A stretch of 64,000 bases of DNA from positions 4,402,001 to 4,466,000 of the forward strand of contig JAULSU010000004.1 in the NCBI GenBank assembly GCA_030512335.1, given 5' to 3'. Shown here piece by piece: positions 10,837 through 22,875 of this stretch. The position numbers were made by a program, and so were the translations under genes. Below the pieces are notes generated by a model. That model saw only the letters and a list, made by a program, of their open reading frames with translations, was not told where the DNA came from and ran no database searches. The number at the start of each line of letters is the position of its first letter. Positions within the stretch are counted from its first letter, which is position 1. This DNA is from Immersiella caudata (taxonomy: Eukaryota > Ascomycota > Sordariomycetes > Sordariales > Lasiosphaeriaceae).

Positions 10837-12000
10837 GGTTTCAATGGCGCAGCGGCTGCCAGCGAGACTCCACCCTCGGCAAACTCAATTCTAACGTTCT
10901 TTCGGCAAATCGATCAGTCGGATATTAACGCGCAGGCAAGGTGGTGCAATCAAAATTGCGTTTTTCCTTGGAAGAAAAGGGGTTGGTTGCCTCACGAGGC
11001 ATTTGGCTTGCAATTGAGGTGGCTGGGACCTCGTGAGCTTGGATCGAGAATCGATAAGGGCGATGACAGCATCCGCGGGGAAGCTACCCCACGGGAGGTG
11101 AGACAGGGGGGTGCCAGGAACGGCTAGCTCTGCTTGTTCGTCCAACCAAAAGAGCTTGTGTGGGTCCGGGAAACAGCGGGTCCTCAATTTGAGGACGACA
11201 TCGTTGTCGGCATCTTCCGTTTGTTGACGACGAGATCATGGGGCACGATGTTTTGGTGATGGAGACTGGACGGTGGCTTAGGTGTGTATGGCGGACTGTC
11301 AAAGGGAGAGTGCTCCAACTCCGCAGGCCCGTTGCAATGTGAGTAATCCCGTCGTGTCGAGATGGTCCAGAGGCTCGAAGGCTGACCGCCGCACAAACGC
11401 ACCCCTCTGGTAAAGAGACAGATACATGCAGAATGGCGCGCAACATGAAACGCGAGGCAGAGTTGAGTCAAATGTTTGCATGTTTGGCTTTCGCACAGCT
11501 GAGCAACACTTTTGATGATTGGCGTGCTGTGGATCGAGTCATTGCTGCCTTGATTGGCAGGTTGACTCCCCGTCGCGGTTAGCGTAGTCCTTCTCCACTT
11601 CTCCGCAGTGGTGGCTCGGTTTATTGGTGGAGGCCGCCATCAATGTGGCTTTGCTCCGCCCTCAGGTACCCCAGACCGTTTTCTCGGGTCAACCTTTGCA
11701 TCGCTGCAGTCACCATGACAGGCAGCACAGCGCGTCCGCGCTCATTGGTCCCTGGAATCTCAATTGCCCGAGGCAGCTGTCAGGGGCAGGTTATGATGAC
11801 CCCTCTATGCCCTTCTCTGGTCTCTCAACGTTGAGCGCCAGGTATAAGTATATCTGGTTGCGTCTTTCTTGACTTCTTGTCCCCCTTCTCCGCATCCATA
11901 GACCACCAAGAGTCAAGGCCCTCTTGCTGCGTCCCAACATATCAGTCTCTTTGCTGTATTGCTGTGACCCTTTGCCGTCGCGCCCGTCTGCTCGCCCAGC
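10837..12000. other. Shared 5' region between divergent genes
   Basis: Spacer between the minus-strand Pro-rich gene and the plus-strand DUF4139 gene, so it should hold both promoters. A pyrimidine-rich leader precedes 12001. No other gene supported. Confidence 0.45.
11843..11852 (+). promoter_or_regulatory. TATA-like element upstream of the DUF4139 gene
   Basis: TATAAGTATA lies about 150 bp before the ATG at 12001, followed by a C/T-rich leader, a normal distance for a fungal core promoter. Position and sequence are the only support. Confidence 0.3.
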
Positions 12001-14702
12001 ATGGACACCACCCACAAGCAAGAGTATCGCATTCGCGATCTCCCTACCAAGTCCGTTACCTTGTTCCCAACACGCGCGCAGATTGTTCGAGAGGTCAAAG
12101 ATGTTTCCCTCAAGGTAAGCTTCCCCCTCCGTCCCCCCCCAAAGTTATCCACTGACAGCCCCTTTAGCCAGGAGCAAACGAGATCACCGTCGTTGGACTG
12201 ACCCCGACAACCGACGAGCACTCGATCAAGGTGGAGGGAACCGGCTCCGCCATCATAACCGACATAACCGTCGAGCTCCTCCCGAACCGCGAGATCTTCG
12301 AAGACATCTACCCCGAGTCTGACGAGGAGGAGGAAGACAAGTCGGAGGAGGAAGAGGAGGACGACGCCGAGAAGGTCGACGAGGCACTCGACGAGGTGCG
12401 AGACAAGATCCAGGCCTTGGCCGACGAGCAGAAACGGGCGAAGGAAACCGTTTCCAGCGCGGAGTCTCGTCTGAAGTTCCTGGATGCCTATGGCAATTCT
12501 CTCGATAAGAAAAAGGAGGCCGTCGATATCGAGGCCAGCGTCGAAACGTATCGGAAGGAGCGCGAGAAGGTGTTCCAGGACCACATGAACGGTACCATCC
12601 GTGAGAGGGACCTGTCCAAGGAGATTCGCAAGCTGCGGACGGAAGAGCAGCGACTTCAGAAGCTGGTGATCAAGGAGCGCGAGAAGGCGGCAAAGGCAAA
12701 GGCCAAGATCGCGCGCGCCAAAGCCAAGCAGGAGGCGAAGGAGCTGAGGCGCAAGGCGGAGCGAGTCAAGGAGAAGAACCGTGTCAAAAAGGAGCGGGAG
12801 AACTTCTGGCCACGCTTTTGCTACTCAGTGCGCATCACCCTTGATGCCGCCTCCTTCACCCCGTCGTCATCTCGACGGAGCTCGATTGCCAGTGTCAGCG
12901 ATGTGAAAGTCATGGTGGAGAAGGAGGCTGCGTCCGAGGCGAGCGGGAGCGGTTCGGGTCACACGTGTGACCTCTCGATCAGTTACGTGACTTCGTCCGC
13001 TTTCTGGTCGCCCAGCTACGACCTGGCTCTGTCGACTACGGCCAACACGGCTCTGCTTTGCTTCGATGCTCAGCTCACCAACATGACGTCGGAGACTTGG
13101 ACTAACAGCAAAGTCACGCTCAGCACCTCGCAAACCACGTTCTCGGGGCTTCAGGATGCCATCCCCACGCTGGTCCCATGGCGGGTCAAACTCGCTGGGA
13201 AATGGACAGGCGGAGTCCAGAATGAACTCATTGACAGCAAGGAGGAGCGTGCACATCAGGGGGTGTGGCAAGCTGCCCAGATGGCCAACTATGCCCAAAA
13301 GCCGCGCGCGCAGTACTTTGGCCTGAGCGAGCAACCGTTCGCGAAGTCGGCGAATGCGTTCGAGAATGCACCGCAGATGAGAAACATGATGATGCAAAAG
13401 GCAGCTCCCATGATGGAGGCACAGCAGATGATGGCGGCGCCGGTGCAGCAACAGCAGGCGCCTTCAGGTACGAGTCTATTCGGGGCCCCTCAGCTTTTTG
13501 CTCGGCCAAATGCCGCTCCCAGTCTTTTTGGAAGCGTTGTGCCTAATACTTCCAACACAGGGGCAGCCTTCGGATCTGCGGGCTTCGGTTCATCCAACGC
13601 AGGCGGGCTTTTCGGTTCTGCGTCCAATACAGGTGCGAGCGTCCCGTTCGGCAGCCGTGGTCCTGAACACCATGGTGCCGATCGCAACCGTGACCGTGAC
13701 CGTGACCGTGACCGTGACCGTGACCGTGACCGTGACCGTGACCGTGACCGTGACCGTGACGCTGACCGTGATCGAGCATCAGGAAACGCTGTCTATGCTT
13801 CAGCCAACATTGCCCCCGCGATGAACAGTCTAAATCTCGCCAAGTCGAAGAAATCAGCTCGCAGGGGAGTCGCCGACGAATACCTCAGGGAGGAATCCTC
13901 AGCCTCTCTCCCCTTTCCCGACGAAGACGACGAAGATGACGGCCGTACCATCCTCGAACCCACCCCCGAGCTCTCCTTCCAGGAGTCGGCATTCGAGGAA
14001 ACCGGCCTCACCGCAACCTACGACCTCCCCAACCTCAAGACCCTCAAGCCCAGCTCCACCGCCTCCAAGCAGCGTGTCGCCCGCATCTCCTTCTCCAACG
14101 TTTACTTCTCCCACACCGTCGTCGCCAAGTACAAACCCGCCGCCTACCTCAAGGCCAAGCTCCGCAACACCTCCAAGCTCACCCTCCTCAAGGGCCCCAC
14201 CGGCCTCACCCTCGACGGCACCTTCATGGGCCGCTCCACCCTCCCCCGCTGCAGCGCAGGAGACACCTTCACCATGAGCCTCGGCGTCGACCCCGCCATC
14301 AAAGTCGCCTACCCCAAGCCCGACGTCAAGCGCAGCACCACTGGCGTCTTCACCAAGGGTGACAACTCCGTGTATACACGTACTATCACGCTGGTTAACA
14401 CCCGCGCCACAGCCGGGAAGCCAGTCAACATTCTCGTTCTCGACCAGGTACCCGTCTCTGAGGACGAGAAACTGAGGATTGATATCCTCCATCCCCGCGG
14501 GCTCTACGCCGGGTCGGGTGTCGCTACGGGGGCTGCTGGGAAAGAAGGGAAGGAGGAGAAGGATTGGGGGAAGGCGACGGCGACGTTGAAGAAGGCGGGT
14601 GAGGTGTCGTGGGATGTTGTGCTAAATGCGGGGAAGAGTGCGAGGCTGACGCTCGAATACGATGTTGCGTTTCCGACGGGGGACCGGGTCGTGCAGTGTT
14701 GA
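12001..14702 (+). CDS. DUF4140/DUF4139 (mucoidy inhibitor A-like) protein with FG-like and RD repeats
   Basis: Exons 12001-12114 and 12168-14702 (53 nt intron) give about 882 residues. The N-terminal DUF4140 region begins MDTTHKQEYRIRDLP and covers roughly residues 15-120. An acidic patch and a long Glu/Lys/Arg coiled coil follow (about 90-290). The DUF4139 beta-rich domain starts around residue 305 (SSAFWSPSYDLALS) and resumes after a low-complexity insert, ending with the conserved LEYDVAFPTGDRV. The insert (about 430-630) holds a Met/Gln-rich segment, several FG/LFG motifs like those of FG nucleoporins (about 470-535), and 12 perfect Arg-Asp dipeptides. The family's biochemical role is not known; bacterial MuiA gave the domain its name. 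The frame is intact. The start is the first ATG, in frame with the conserved N-terminus. Confidence 0.88.
13689..13760 (+). repeat. Hexanucleotide CGTGAC repeat, 12 copies, coding for (Arg-Asp)n
   Basis: Twelve near-perfect tandem copies of a 6 bp unit inside the DUF4139 gene; the last copies degenerate (GCTGAC). The unit keeps the frame, so copy number changes would lengthen or shorten the RD stretch without frameshift. Confidence 0.95.
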
Positions 14703-15285
14703 CTTTGGCGGTGGTTGTTTTGTGGGTGTTTGGGGTAGGGGTAGGGGTAGGGTGGTTGTACTTTTAGGTTGGATATGGTTGATGGCTTGGCTAGTTGGGT
14801 GGTTGACCGGATTTGGCATTGGAAGGAATCTTGATGTGGGATACCAGGACAACTGAGACTGTACACTGCATCAGAACGGAATGGACAACGAGATCGGCCG
14901 CTATTTGTAAGGACCAACTAGATAGAGCTCGGGATAAATACATTGAGTTTCCCAAAATTATCTTGATCCCATGTAATCTGATATTCATAGTCACCTATGG
15001 TGAAGAATGGTATTATCATTATCATTATCATGCCTCGACCGCGCAGACACACACGCGTGCGTCATGAATAGAACAGCCCTCTTTTTCATCAAACGACGAC
15101 CCAGAGGCCAATAAACTCATCCATCACAATCAAAATTAAAGTTCCTCGATGCAATCATCCTAAACATATCCCCTTTGACGATCCTGCGGCGGTTCCCTCA
15201 ACCAACCCACTCTTCCATTTTCCAATACCGTATCTTAACTCAGCCCGAGGTAGAAGCATCCGGTCTAGAATTAGGCTACCCTTCG
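14703..15285. other. 3' intergenic spacer between convergent genes
   Basis: Contains a G/T-rich stretch directly after the DUF4139 stop codon and an ATTATC-type short repeat near 15010. No gene seen. Confidence 0.45.
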
Positions 15286-16686
15286 TCAACCTGCAACTAG
15301 GGAGGTATTTAAGTATAAATTCCACACATTCATTACCCGGAAGAAATAATTTGTTGGGTCGTCTTCGCAGCGCTTCAGTTGGAAGCAGGCTGTCGAGGAC
15401 GACCACGCACCATAAGCCAGTTCATCTGGCACGGCGAGACCTTCGCTATCTTCATGACTAATCGTAGAGCGAATGCACTTCCAGTAGCGATCTCCCTGAA
15501 CTTGAGACTCCTTTTCCATAAAGGCAATGATTTTTTCGACCGTTGTTCGATCGCCCCTTGAGAGTGTGGATCAGGGTCGAGATGGCGTCGTTCCTGCTTC
15601 GACTGTCAGGGACAAGATTGAGCCACAGCTTTTGGTAGATTTTGAGCTCGTTCTGATTTTTTTTTGAGGTCTCGTCTCTCTCGGCGCTGGTCGCGGTTCT
15701 CGCTCTCTTTCGCCGGCTTTTGTCCGCATCCGCGGCTATATCCTCGTTTGGCCCAGTAGATACTGAAACAGACCGCTTCCGTCCGATGGTTGGGCTTCGG
15801 AGCCCTCCAGTTTCGGCCTTGACATCATTTTCAGGAGTCCCTTGTAGCCGTACTGGGAAGGCGAGGGGCCTCCAGTGACCTCTCAATGTCGTTCAGCTTC
15901 TTCATGATGAAGTTGGCGGATGCCGCTGTCAGTGTTTTGATCATCTGCGACAATATGGCCGAGTTGTCGTCCAGCTTTACCGTGATCTCGCGTGTCGAAG
16001 CGACGATTGAACTCTCCGTTTCCTCTGAGGTGCGGGCTGAGGTGCTGTCCAGCCTGGTCAGAATGTCACGGACCGATGTCTGTGGAATCCGAGAGTGAAT
16101 TGGGGAGCTAGTCAAACTTGGCTGAAACCTAGTTAAAGCTGTTAGATATGTACTAGCAGGCACAAGGATCCGCAACTGCTTCACTTACTGCCTCTCCACT
16201 AACACGGGTGAGAATGATGGTCTGCATTTCAACCAGCGTCTCAGCAATATTGTCGAAGTTCTTCTGCGCTGCGGCGGCGCCCAGCTTTCTCGGCTCGTCG
16301 GAGGTCTTCTCTGACTTGGACGCAAGCTCTCGCATCTCACTGATCAAAGATTGTGTCTTTGTGAGCTCGGTAATGATCTCTCGGTCCCATGATTTCGTCT
16401 CAGCCGCCAAGGCATCGATAGCACCGGCGCTGACTGGGATCAACTCTGAGGTCCTCTTCTTGATCTCCTCAGACTCCACGTAGTTGTCGCGCGCTTTGCT
16501 GAAGAGGTTTACGGATTCCGCAAGGTAGCTTTCTAGGCGTTTAGAAACTGACAAAATGAACAAAAGTCCGTCCCCGACATTCGGAACCTTGCTGCTTAGT
16601 TCCGTAAATGTTTGAACGGCGCCCGACAATGCTTTGACGAGATCCTTCACCCCCATATCGGGGGCCATCGCGTACACCTCGCCCAT
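15286..16686 (-). pseudogene. Unrecognised helical protein gene with a one-base frame problem
   Basis: Exon 1 (16686-16189) starts ATGGGCGAGGTG and encodes a helical, Ser/Glu-rich region. A clear intron (16188-16122: GTAAGT donor, CTAAC branch, TTTCAG acceptor) leads to exon 2. The exon 2 frame closes near 15831, but a second plausible intron (15853-15763: GTACGG to TTTCAG) rejoins an open, basic segment (KSRRKRARTATSAERDE). That frame in turn departs from the obviously coding C-terminus (VEKIIAFMEKESQVQGDRYW ... NTSLVAG, stop at 15286) at a GGGG run near 15555, where one extra G shifts the frame. With three G the frame would be continuous to the end. So this is either a recently broken gene or an intact gene with a homopolymer error. 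About 420 residues expected; no domain recognised. Confidence 0.5.
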
Positions 16687-17660
16687 TGCGCGTGCAGGCT
16701 GGTTTTTTTGTTTTGTTTTGTTTGTTTTTGTTTTTTTGTTTTTTTGAGAGAGAAGAATAAGCTTGGTAAGGGTAGAGATACTTTTCGGCGATAGACGTAG
16801 ATAGACCCGAGTGTAAAATTACAGGTTGTGAGGAAGAAGTTTGGGGAAAGATGGGATGTTTTGGGAAGAAAAGGTCAAAGGCGGAGAAGGTGCGTCAAGT
16901 TTTAGAGGGAAGGAGCGTACAGACCTAGCTAGCCATACACGCCTACCCTGAAAAAAAAAGTTCGCGGCAGGTGCTATAATTTATCTCGTCCGCTTTGCCG
17001 TGACCAAAGAGAAAATACGTGAAAGACATAATAATTTCCCAAAAGCGCAAAGTTCAGCGTCGAAGAGAAGAGTTTCCCTCAACGGTTGTGCCCGGTCCTG
17101 TCATCACCCGACCCACTGTGCAAAAAAAGGCCGCTACAGAATACGCAGGCCCCAGGCAGAGAAAAGCGTCCTATTCCCCAGTTTTTAGGTATTTTTGATA
17201 TATTGAGAGCAGGTTCATGGTCAAAGATCACCGTTTTGATGTCCCTCATGATGTTGACGAGACCCACACGAATCGACGCCTGCGTTTTTGCGCGCAACAC
17301 TTGCCGTTTTCGTAAGGCCCGAACCTTCGAAGCGTCATAAACACACGTGTCATCAATGCCTTTGTGCAGAACATCCATTCACTCTACAGCTCATGAAGAA
17401 ATTGCTCTTACAGTATCCTTCCCGACAGCCAATCCATGGAACCCCCAAACTCCTCGACCGCTATTTCAAACTTTCCCAATATCAATCGCTATCTTCAAAC
17501 TCCCGTTCCTCCTCCCTATCATATACGAAGCCGTGCTCGGGAGGTCCAAAATTCGCTGATATCTGGCAGTGAATAGAGCTCGTGACAAAGCAGGGAAACA
17601 GCCTCCCCGAAACCTCCAAGAGCTCGTTTGCTCTTGAGGTAAGGCCTAGGACATCATAAG
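16687..17660. other. Intergenic: promoter of the upstream minus gene and 3' flank of the NLR-like gene
   Basis: A T-rich run of TTTTG units (about 16701-16746) sits just before the ATG of the unrecognised gene. Otherwise no gene or RNA is supported. Confidence 0.45.
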
Positions 17661-20600
17661 TTAGCGCTGCTCTTCCTCCATCTCAGGGTGGTTGCGAGGA
17701 AACTCACCAATCTTGTGGCCGTTCTTCCGGAAGTACATGATGCCTCTGGCTAGGTCAACATGGCAGCCGATGATGTCTCCCTTCCCAAATGGCTCTGCCC
17801 GGCCAATCGTCTTTCCAGACTTCTCGACGCGTCCGGAACCAAAGTACATGTATCCCAAGTTTCTCCAAGCCGGTCTTGGTTCCGATGGATCAAGCTCGGT
17901 CATGTCCGTGTCCTTGGTGCAAAGACCAACACCAGTCAGCCTAACACCTGTTAGTCAAGAGTCAACCCAATGGGTAATCATCGGCATAGCCTGGACTCAC
18001 CTCCTGTCCAGTCCTTCTTGAACAATCTTGACTTCAAAGTAGTACGCCTTGTTAGGCGGAATCGGGTGATCCGCACGATAAGGAGCATAGTTCCCTGATT
18101 TTCCCGCGAATACCACAGGCAATCGCGAGTGGCTTCTCGCCCTGGACGTGCCACTTCTCACCGCAGCAACCATAGCTCGCTGCTCCTCTGTGGCGATGGT
18201 GACCCAAATATCCGGGAATTTGTATGGCTGGTGGGCAACTCTGCCAATCTCAACGTCCGTCTTGTTGCGGCACAGGACTTTGTCTGTAGCATAGGCGAAA
18301 TCCATCAAAGCCCAGCCGTGCTCATCCGTTTCGCTTGAGCTAACTCCTTGTGTGAGTAGGAACTTCACCAAGATCCCAGTGGTATCGTTCTTGACGAGGT
18401 CGTAAACCCAGTTCTCGCTGAGCTTGATACCAGGCAACCGATCCAGCAACAATACTTGCAACGCCGGTTTGTCTCGTGCCGGCACCGAGATTAGTTCCTG
18501 GTAGGACTCTCCCAATTCTGAGTTAAGGCGCGGTCGAGGCACCATGTCGAGCATGAGGTTAACCATCTCGTATCGACCGCGCTCTACCGCAACCCAAAGT
18601 GGCGAGTGGCCGCAATAAGTGAGTCTCCCGATGTCCGAGTCTCCTCTGGCAAGGAGCACCCTCACGGAGTAGATGGCGTTGCCTTCGACAGCATCGGACA
18701 GTGGGGTGTTGCCCTTACCATCCACAACATCTGCCGGCTTGCTGGGCTCAAGGTATCGCAACAAAAGGTCTAGCATCTCCCCGTGGAGAACAGTCTTCCG
18801 ACCCGGCGCGTTTTGTTTGTGGTTCCTGACAGTTGCAGCGTAATGCAGCGGCGTTCTTCCCTTGCGATCGCGATGTAAGACATCAGCTCCGTGCTCAAGA
18901 AGGACCAGAGCAGAGTCGACGTATCCGTGCTTGACTGCAAGCCCCAGAGCTGTTATGTCTTGTCGGCCACACGTCGCGTCAACATCCACATTCCGTAGAA
19001 TTTCTTGGAGGGCGTCGGGGTGTTTCCAAGCAAGGTGCAAAAGTGGTTGGCCGTCTCTTGCCCTTTCGTCGGACGTATGCTTGGATAGCACACGAACCAA
19101 GTCTACGCATCCTTCTCTGAGTCCTCGCTCAAAGACAGCCAATCTCTGGTCTGGATCGGCGTGGCTTGGGCTGCCCCCTTTTCTCAGCAGGAACTCCACA
19201 ACCTCCATGTGCCCTGCCTCTGCCGCCGCGCACAATGCGCCAAACATGTTTCGGTCGCCCAACGAACGAGAACGGTTTGATGAAACCAGCCTCTTGACAA
19301 CGTCTAGATGTCCGTTCATGGCGGCAAAAAAGACTGGTGTTCGCTGCTCGTTGTCCGTGGAGTCTACGTTGACTTCGAGGTACTTGGTCAAGAACTCTAC
19401 AACCTCTCTATGTCCATGCTCCGCGGCATAGGAGAGCGCAGTTCGACGAGATTTGCTAGCTCTGTCGATAGCTATTCCACTGCCTTCGGTGACAAGAAGT
19501 CGGACGACCTCCAGCTGGCCAGCCTCGGCGGCGAGCATCAAGGCCGATATTCCTTTCGCATTGGTGTGGTCCGGATCGAGCTTATCCGGGCAGTACTCAG
19601 AAAGGAGGGTTCTGAGAGTGCCGAGGTGCCCTTTCCTCGCGGCGTTTTGCATGGTTTCCGCCAGCTCGCAGGCTTCCACAAACCCTCCGGATACCCCAAG
19701 CAGCCGCAACCCAATGGCGTCTGTTGCTGCAGCTGACATAGCCAACTCGGCACTTGGGAGAGGGTTGCATTCCAGGAGAATCTCGATGGCTTCCGTGCGA
19801 CCAAACTCTGCTGCTAGCCGCAGAGGCGTGTATCCAAAGCAGTCCATTGTGTTCAAGTGGGAAAGCAACCAGGACTTTGACGCGATCGACAAGAGGACGC
19901 TCTCATTCCCACCCTCGGCGGCATAGTGTAGGATACTCCGTTTGTCCAGATCCATGATAGAGAGCTGGGTTTCGTCGGCAAGAAGCAGGTTGAACAGGAA
20001 TTCATCGCCCCGCTGGGCAGCGAGCATTGCCGGGAAACGGCTGCGTTGATCAACTGTCCTCCTCAAGTCGACATAGACACCATCACGGTCCTCTACCGTC
20101 ATGTCCAACAGCTCCTCCACAATGTCCGCTTTACCCAAGGCCACCGCTTCATGGAGGGGACTGGAAGCTGCTTCGGCTGGGAGCATAGACGCTCCGTGGT
20201 CGATGAGAAAGCGAAGGATTTCTTTATGACCGTGTCGGGTTGCAACAATAGCGGGTGTGTCTTTGTTGTGGTCAACGGCGTCGATTGGGGCGCCGAACCG
20301 AAGAAGATAGGTGACAATAGTTTTGTCGCCGTTTGAACAAGCCAAATGTAGTGCGGTCTGCCCTGCTGAATCCGCCGCCGAGATCAACCGACTGCCGACA
20401 CTCTCTTCGCACAATAGCCGGACCGTGTCAGCACTGCCGCTTTCAACGGCGAGGTGAAGTGGGGAGCGCCCTTGAAGATCTTGGCTGTTGAGTAGCAAAT
20501 CTTTCAGCGTTGGTGAGCTTCTGGCCCCCTCTGTTTGTCTGGCACCATGGGCAACCGCTCTCAGGAGAAGCTCTTCAGCGTATTCGACACTTGTTTTGCG

Positions 20601-22875
20601 GGATGCTGCGTGCAGCGCGTTGAACCCGTTCTTATCTTCTCGAAGAAGAAGTTCTTCCAGAGCAACCGGCCATGCGCTGGCCATGGAGCATCCCCAGTGG
20701 CCCAAGTAGTGGTCGAGGACATGCCGTACAATTCCGATGCCGTCATATGCGATGGCCGAATGGAGTGGTGTGCGGAGGTCTTTGTCAATAGGTAGGTCGC
20801 CTTGGATGTAGTCCAGCAGGGTCTCAACGCTTTGTCGGCAAGAGGCTTTGCATGCGAGGTGCACCGGAGTCGACCCCTCATGGTCTAGGGCCATTGGGTC
20901 TGAGCCTCTCGACAAAAGCTCCTTGATGACTTCGGGATACCCGTGCTTGCTTGCGATGTGAAGCGGCGTTGCGCCGTCTCCATCTTGTGCCAACATTTCG
21001 GCTCCGTCGTCGAGCATTTGCCGCACAATGATCACGGCACCTGCCTCGCAAGCGACGTGGAGAGCAGTGGAACCGTCGTCGTTCCGAATAACTTGGCTCC
21101 CCTTTGAGCCCACGCCCTGGTCTGAGAAATCGTCGTGTGCGCTCAGAGGGGTGCCGCTTCCGCCCCTAAGATGGAAGTCGGCAGCGTTGGGCCAGTCGTG
21201 AAATCCGGAAGATCGCTGGGCCATCTCTCCACCGACATAAATTTTTCTCGACTGGTAAGCTCCGGGGAGACCATTTGCGCCTTTGACGCTCGTCACAATG
21301 AGGCCGAGCGGGCACTTGAGCTGGATTTGTTGAAGGGCAGAAAACCCGCACCTGCCCGAATGTCTGCCCTCTGGCACCTGGTCAACAGCGTCAAGAACCA
21401 CAACAGGTCTCTCTCCGCTTTCGAACATAAACCCCAAGAGCCTCTCCAGGATATCAAAGAGGTTTCGAAAACTGGAGCTGAAGATCAAGCCGCCGGTTTG
21501 GGCGACGCGATGGAATATGCGCGGTCTCTGGCAGACGAATTGGAAGAGGATGGCAGCGAGCATCTCCCGTGCCGAGGAGCGGTATTTGAACGAGAATCTT
21601 GCAAGCACCGTATGTGGTTCACAGTCCGCCGCATGCCGAGCTAGATAAGAAGCAAGGTCGGACAGCTCCAACCTGTGTCTCCCTTGCAGGTGTAGCGTGG
21701 CATGCAAAGCCTGTCCCCAAGTCCGGTACTGATGGTGCAATGAAATCCAGTTTAATCCACTGGTTGTACGAGGGGGCACCCAGAAAACGTCGGCTGGGCT
21801 GAAAGTCTTGCTCAGAATTCTCACAAGCTCAATCGATCGGGGGTCAGGACCTAGTTCTTTGTCAGCCTCATGGGTCAACCTCGGCGGCGGAGGTCAATTA
21901 CGTCGTGAGTCTTGTATCATTGACACAATTGATGCCTTTGTATGGCCTCCCGTACCCCTGGAGTTATATACAAAAACTGACTCTTCATTTCGAGAAAGCC
22001 CTATGGTGGCTGAGTATTCACTGACAATCTAGATATCCGGTGTCAGTTCAAAGCCACAGTGGATGGTCATGTTGCACTTACACCGGATGCATGGTAACCA
22101 TTACAAACACCAAAGAGCCCAGGGATATGTTCCAGCGCTTGGCTGCTATGCATCAAGACTTGTGAAAGATGACGCCTGCTTCCATCATATGACGACGTGG
22201 CTGCAATGCTGTTGGCGATCTCCTCCCATCGATCCTGGCTTCTAGCTCGGTGTGGGGTGTTGAAGAAAACCTGTGAACCCCTGTCAGCCCTTCGTTTTCA
22301 ACGCGTGTGGTGTCTAGAGGTCTTTGTTCTCACCAGAAGAGAGACACGCCCGGCTACATAGCTTGATCTTTTGTGGTGTAGGGCGCTGAGCAGTGCCTAT
22401 GCAGAGTGTTAGCTGGCCGACAGGCAGCCATCAATCCTAGATGCAACCGGCATCATACCCGTTTGATGATTGTACCCCCAATCTCATATCCAACAAGAAT
22501 AACAGAGCGGCTCTGGGTCTTTGTCAGCCTCTTCCCCCCGCCGTAACCTTCAGATAGTAAGCCCCCTACACTGTGTCGAGCTGTACTAAGTTGTTCGCGG
22601 ACCTCATTCAGTAGATGAAGCGCAGACTTCGTAATTGAATCATCCGATAGTTCGTAACGGGTGCCGAGCTGATGGTTGTATTCTGTAAGGGTTGTACTGT
22701 GTGGAGGCAGGTCGTCCAGAGTTCTCTGCCACCATTCAACCCGACCTGCCCCGGCTGAGGTTTTGGTGCCTTGAATACCATGTACTAGCCATATACTGGG
22801 GGGGTCGGTCAGTGAGGTCTGAGAGATGTAATAGCAGGCTGGTGAGAACGCACTCAAACTCCGCATGTGGTTCAT
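17661..22875 (-). CDS. NLR-like receptor: esterase-like domain, NACHT-like region, ankyrin repeats, SPRY
   Basis: Six exons on the minus strand, by inspection: 22875-22459, 22396-22334, 22270-22082, 22028-21956, 21850-18001, 17940-17661. The phases agree and give about 1,623 residues. The N-terminal 230 residues resemble the LipA/DUF676 alpha/beta-hydrolase fold placed at the front of many fungal NLRs: WLVHGIQG, ILVGYEIGG, VFFNTPH, then the VSEYSATIGLSRNE strand region. The nucleophile elbow reads GYEIGG, without the usual Ser. A NACHT-like segment follows (VLARFSFKYRSS; Walker-B-like RPVVVLDAVDQV at about 395-406), but I find no Walker A GxxxxGK[ST]. From about residue 505 to 1,440 lie some 20 or more ankyrin repeats, then a C-terminal SPRY domain (WRNLGYMYFGSG ... 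DIIGCHVDLARGIMYFRKNG). The 5' end is uncertain; the open frame continues to about 22950. Such proteins act in fungal non-self recognition. Confidence 0.8.

Noticed and set aside
13899..14492. Gly/Glu/Val-rich antisense frame opposite the DUF4139 gene
   Set aside because: Pure shadow of C-ending codons in the real gene; the same pattern recurs opposite She9 and PDX1.
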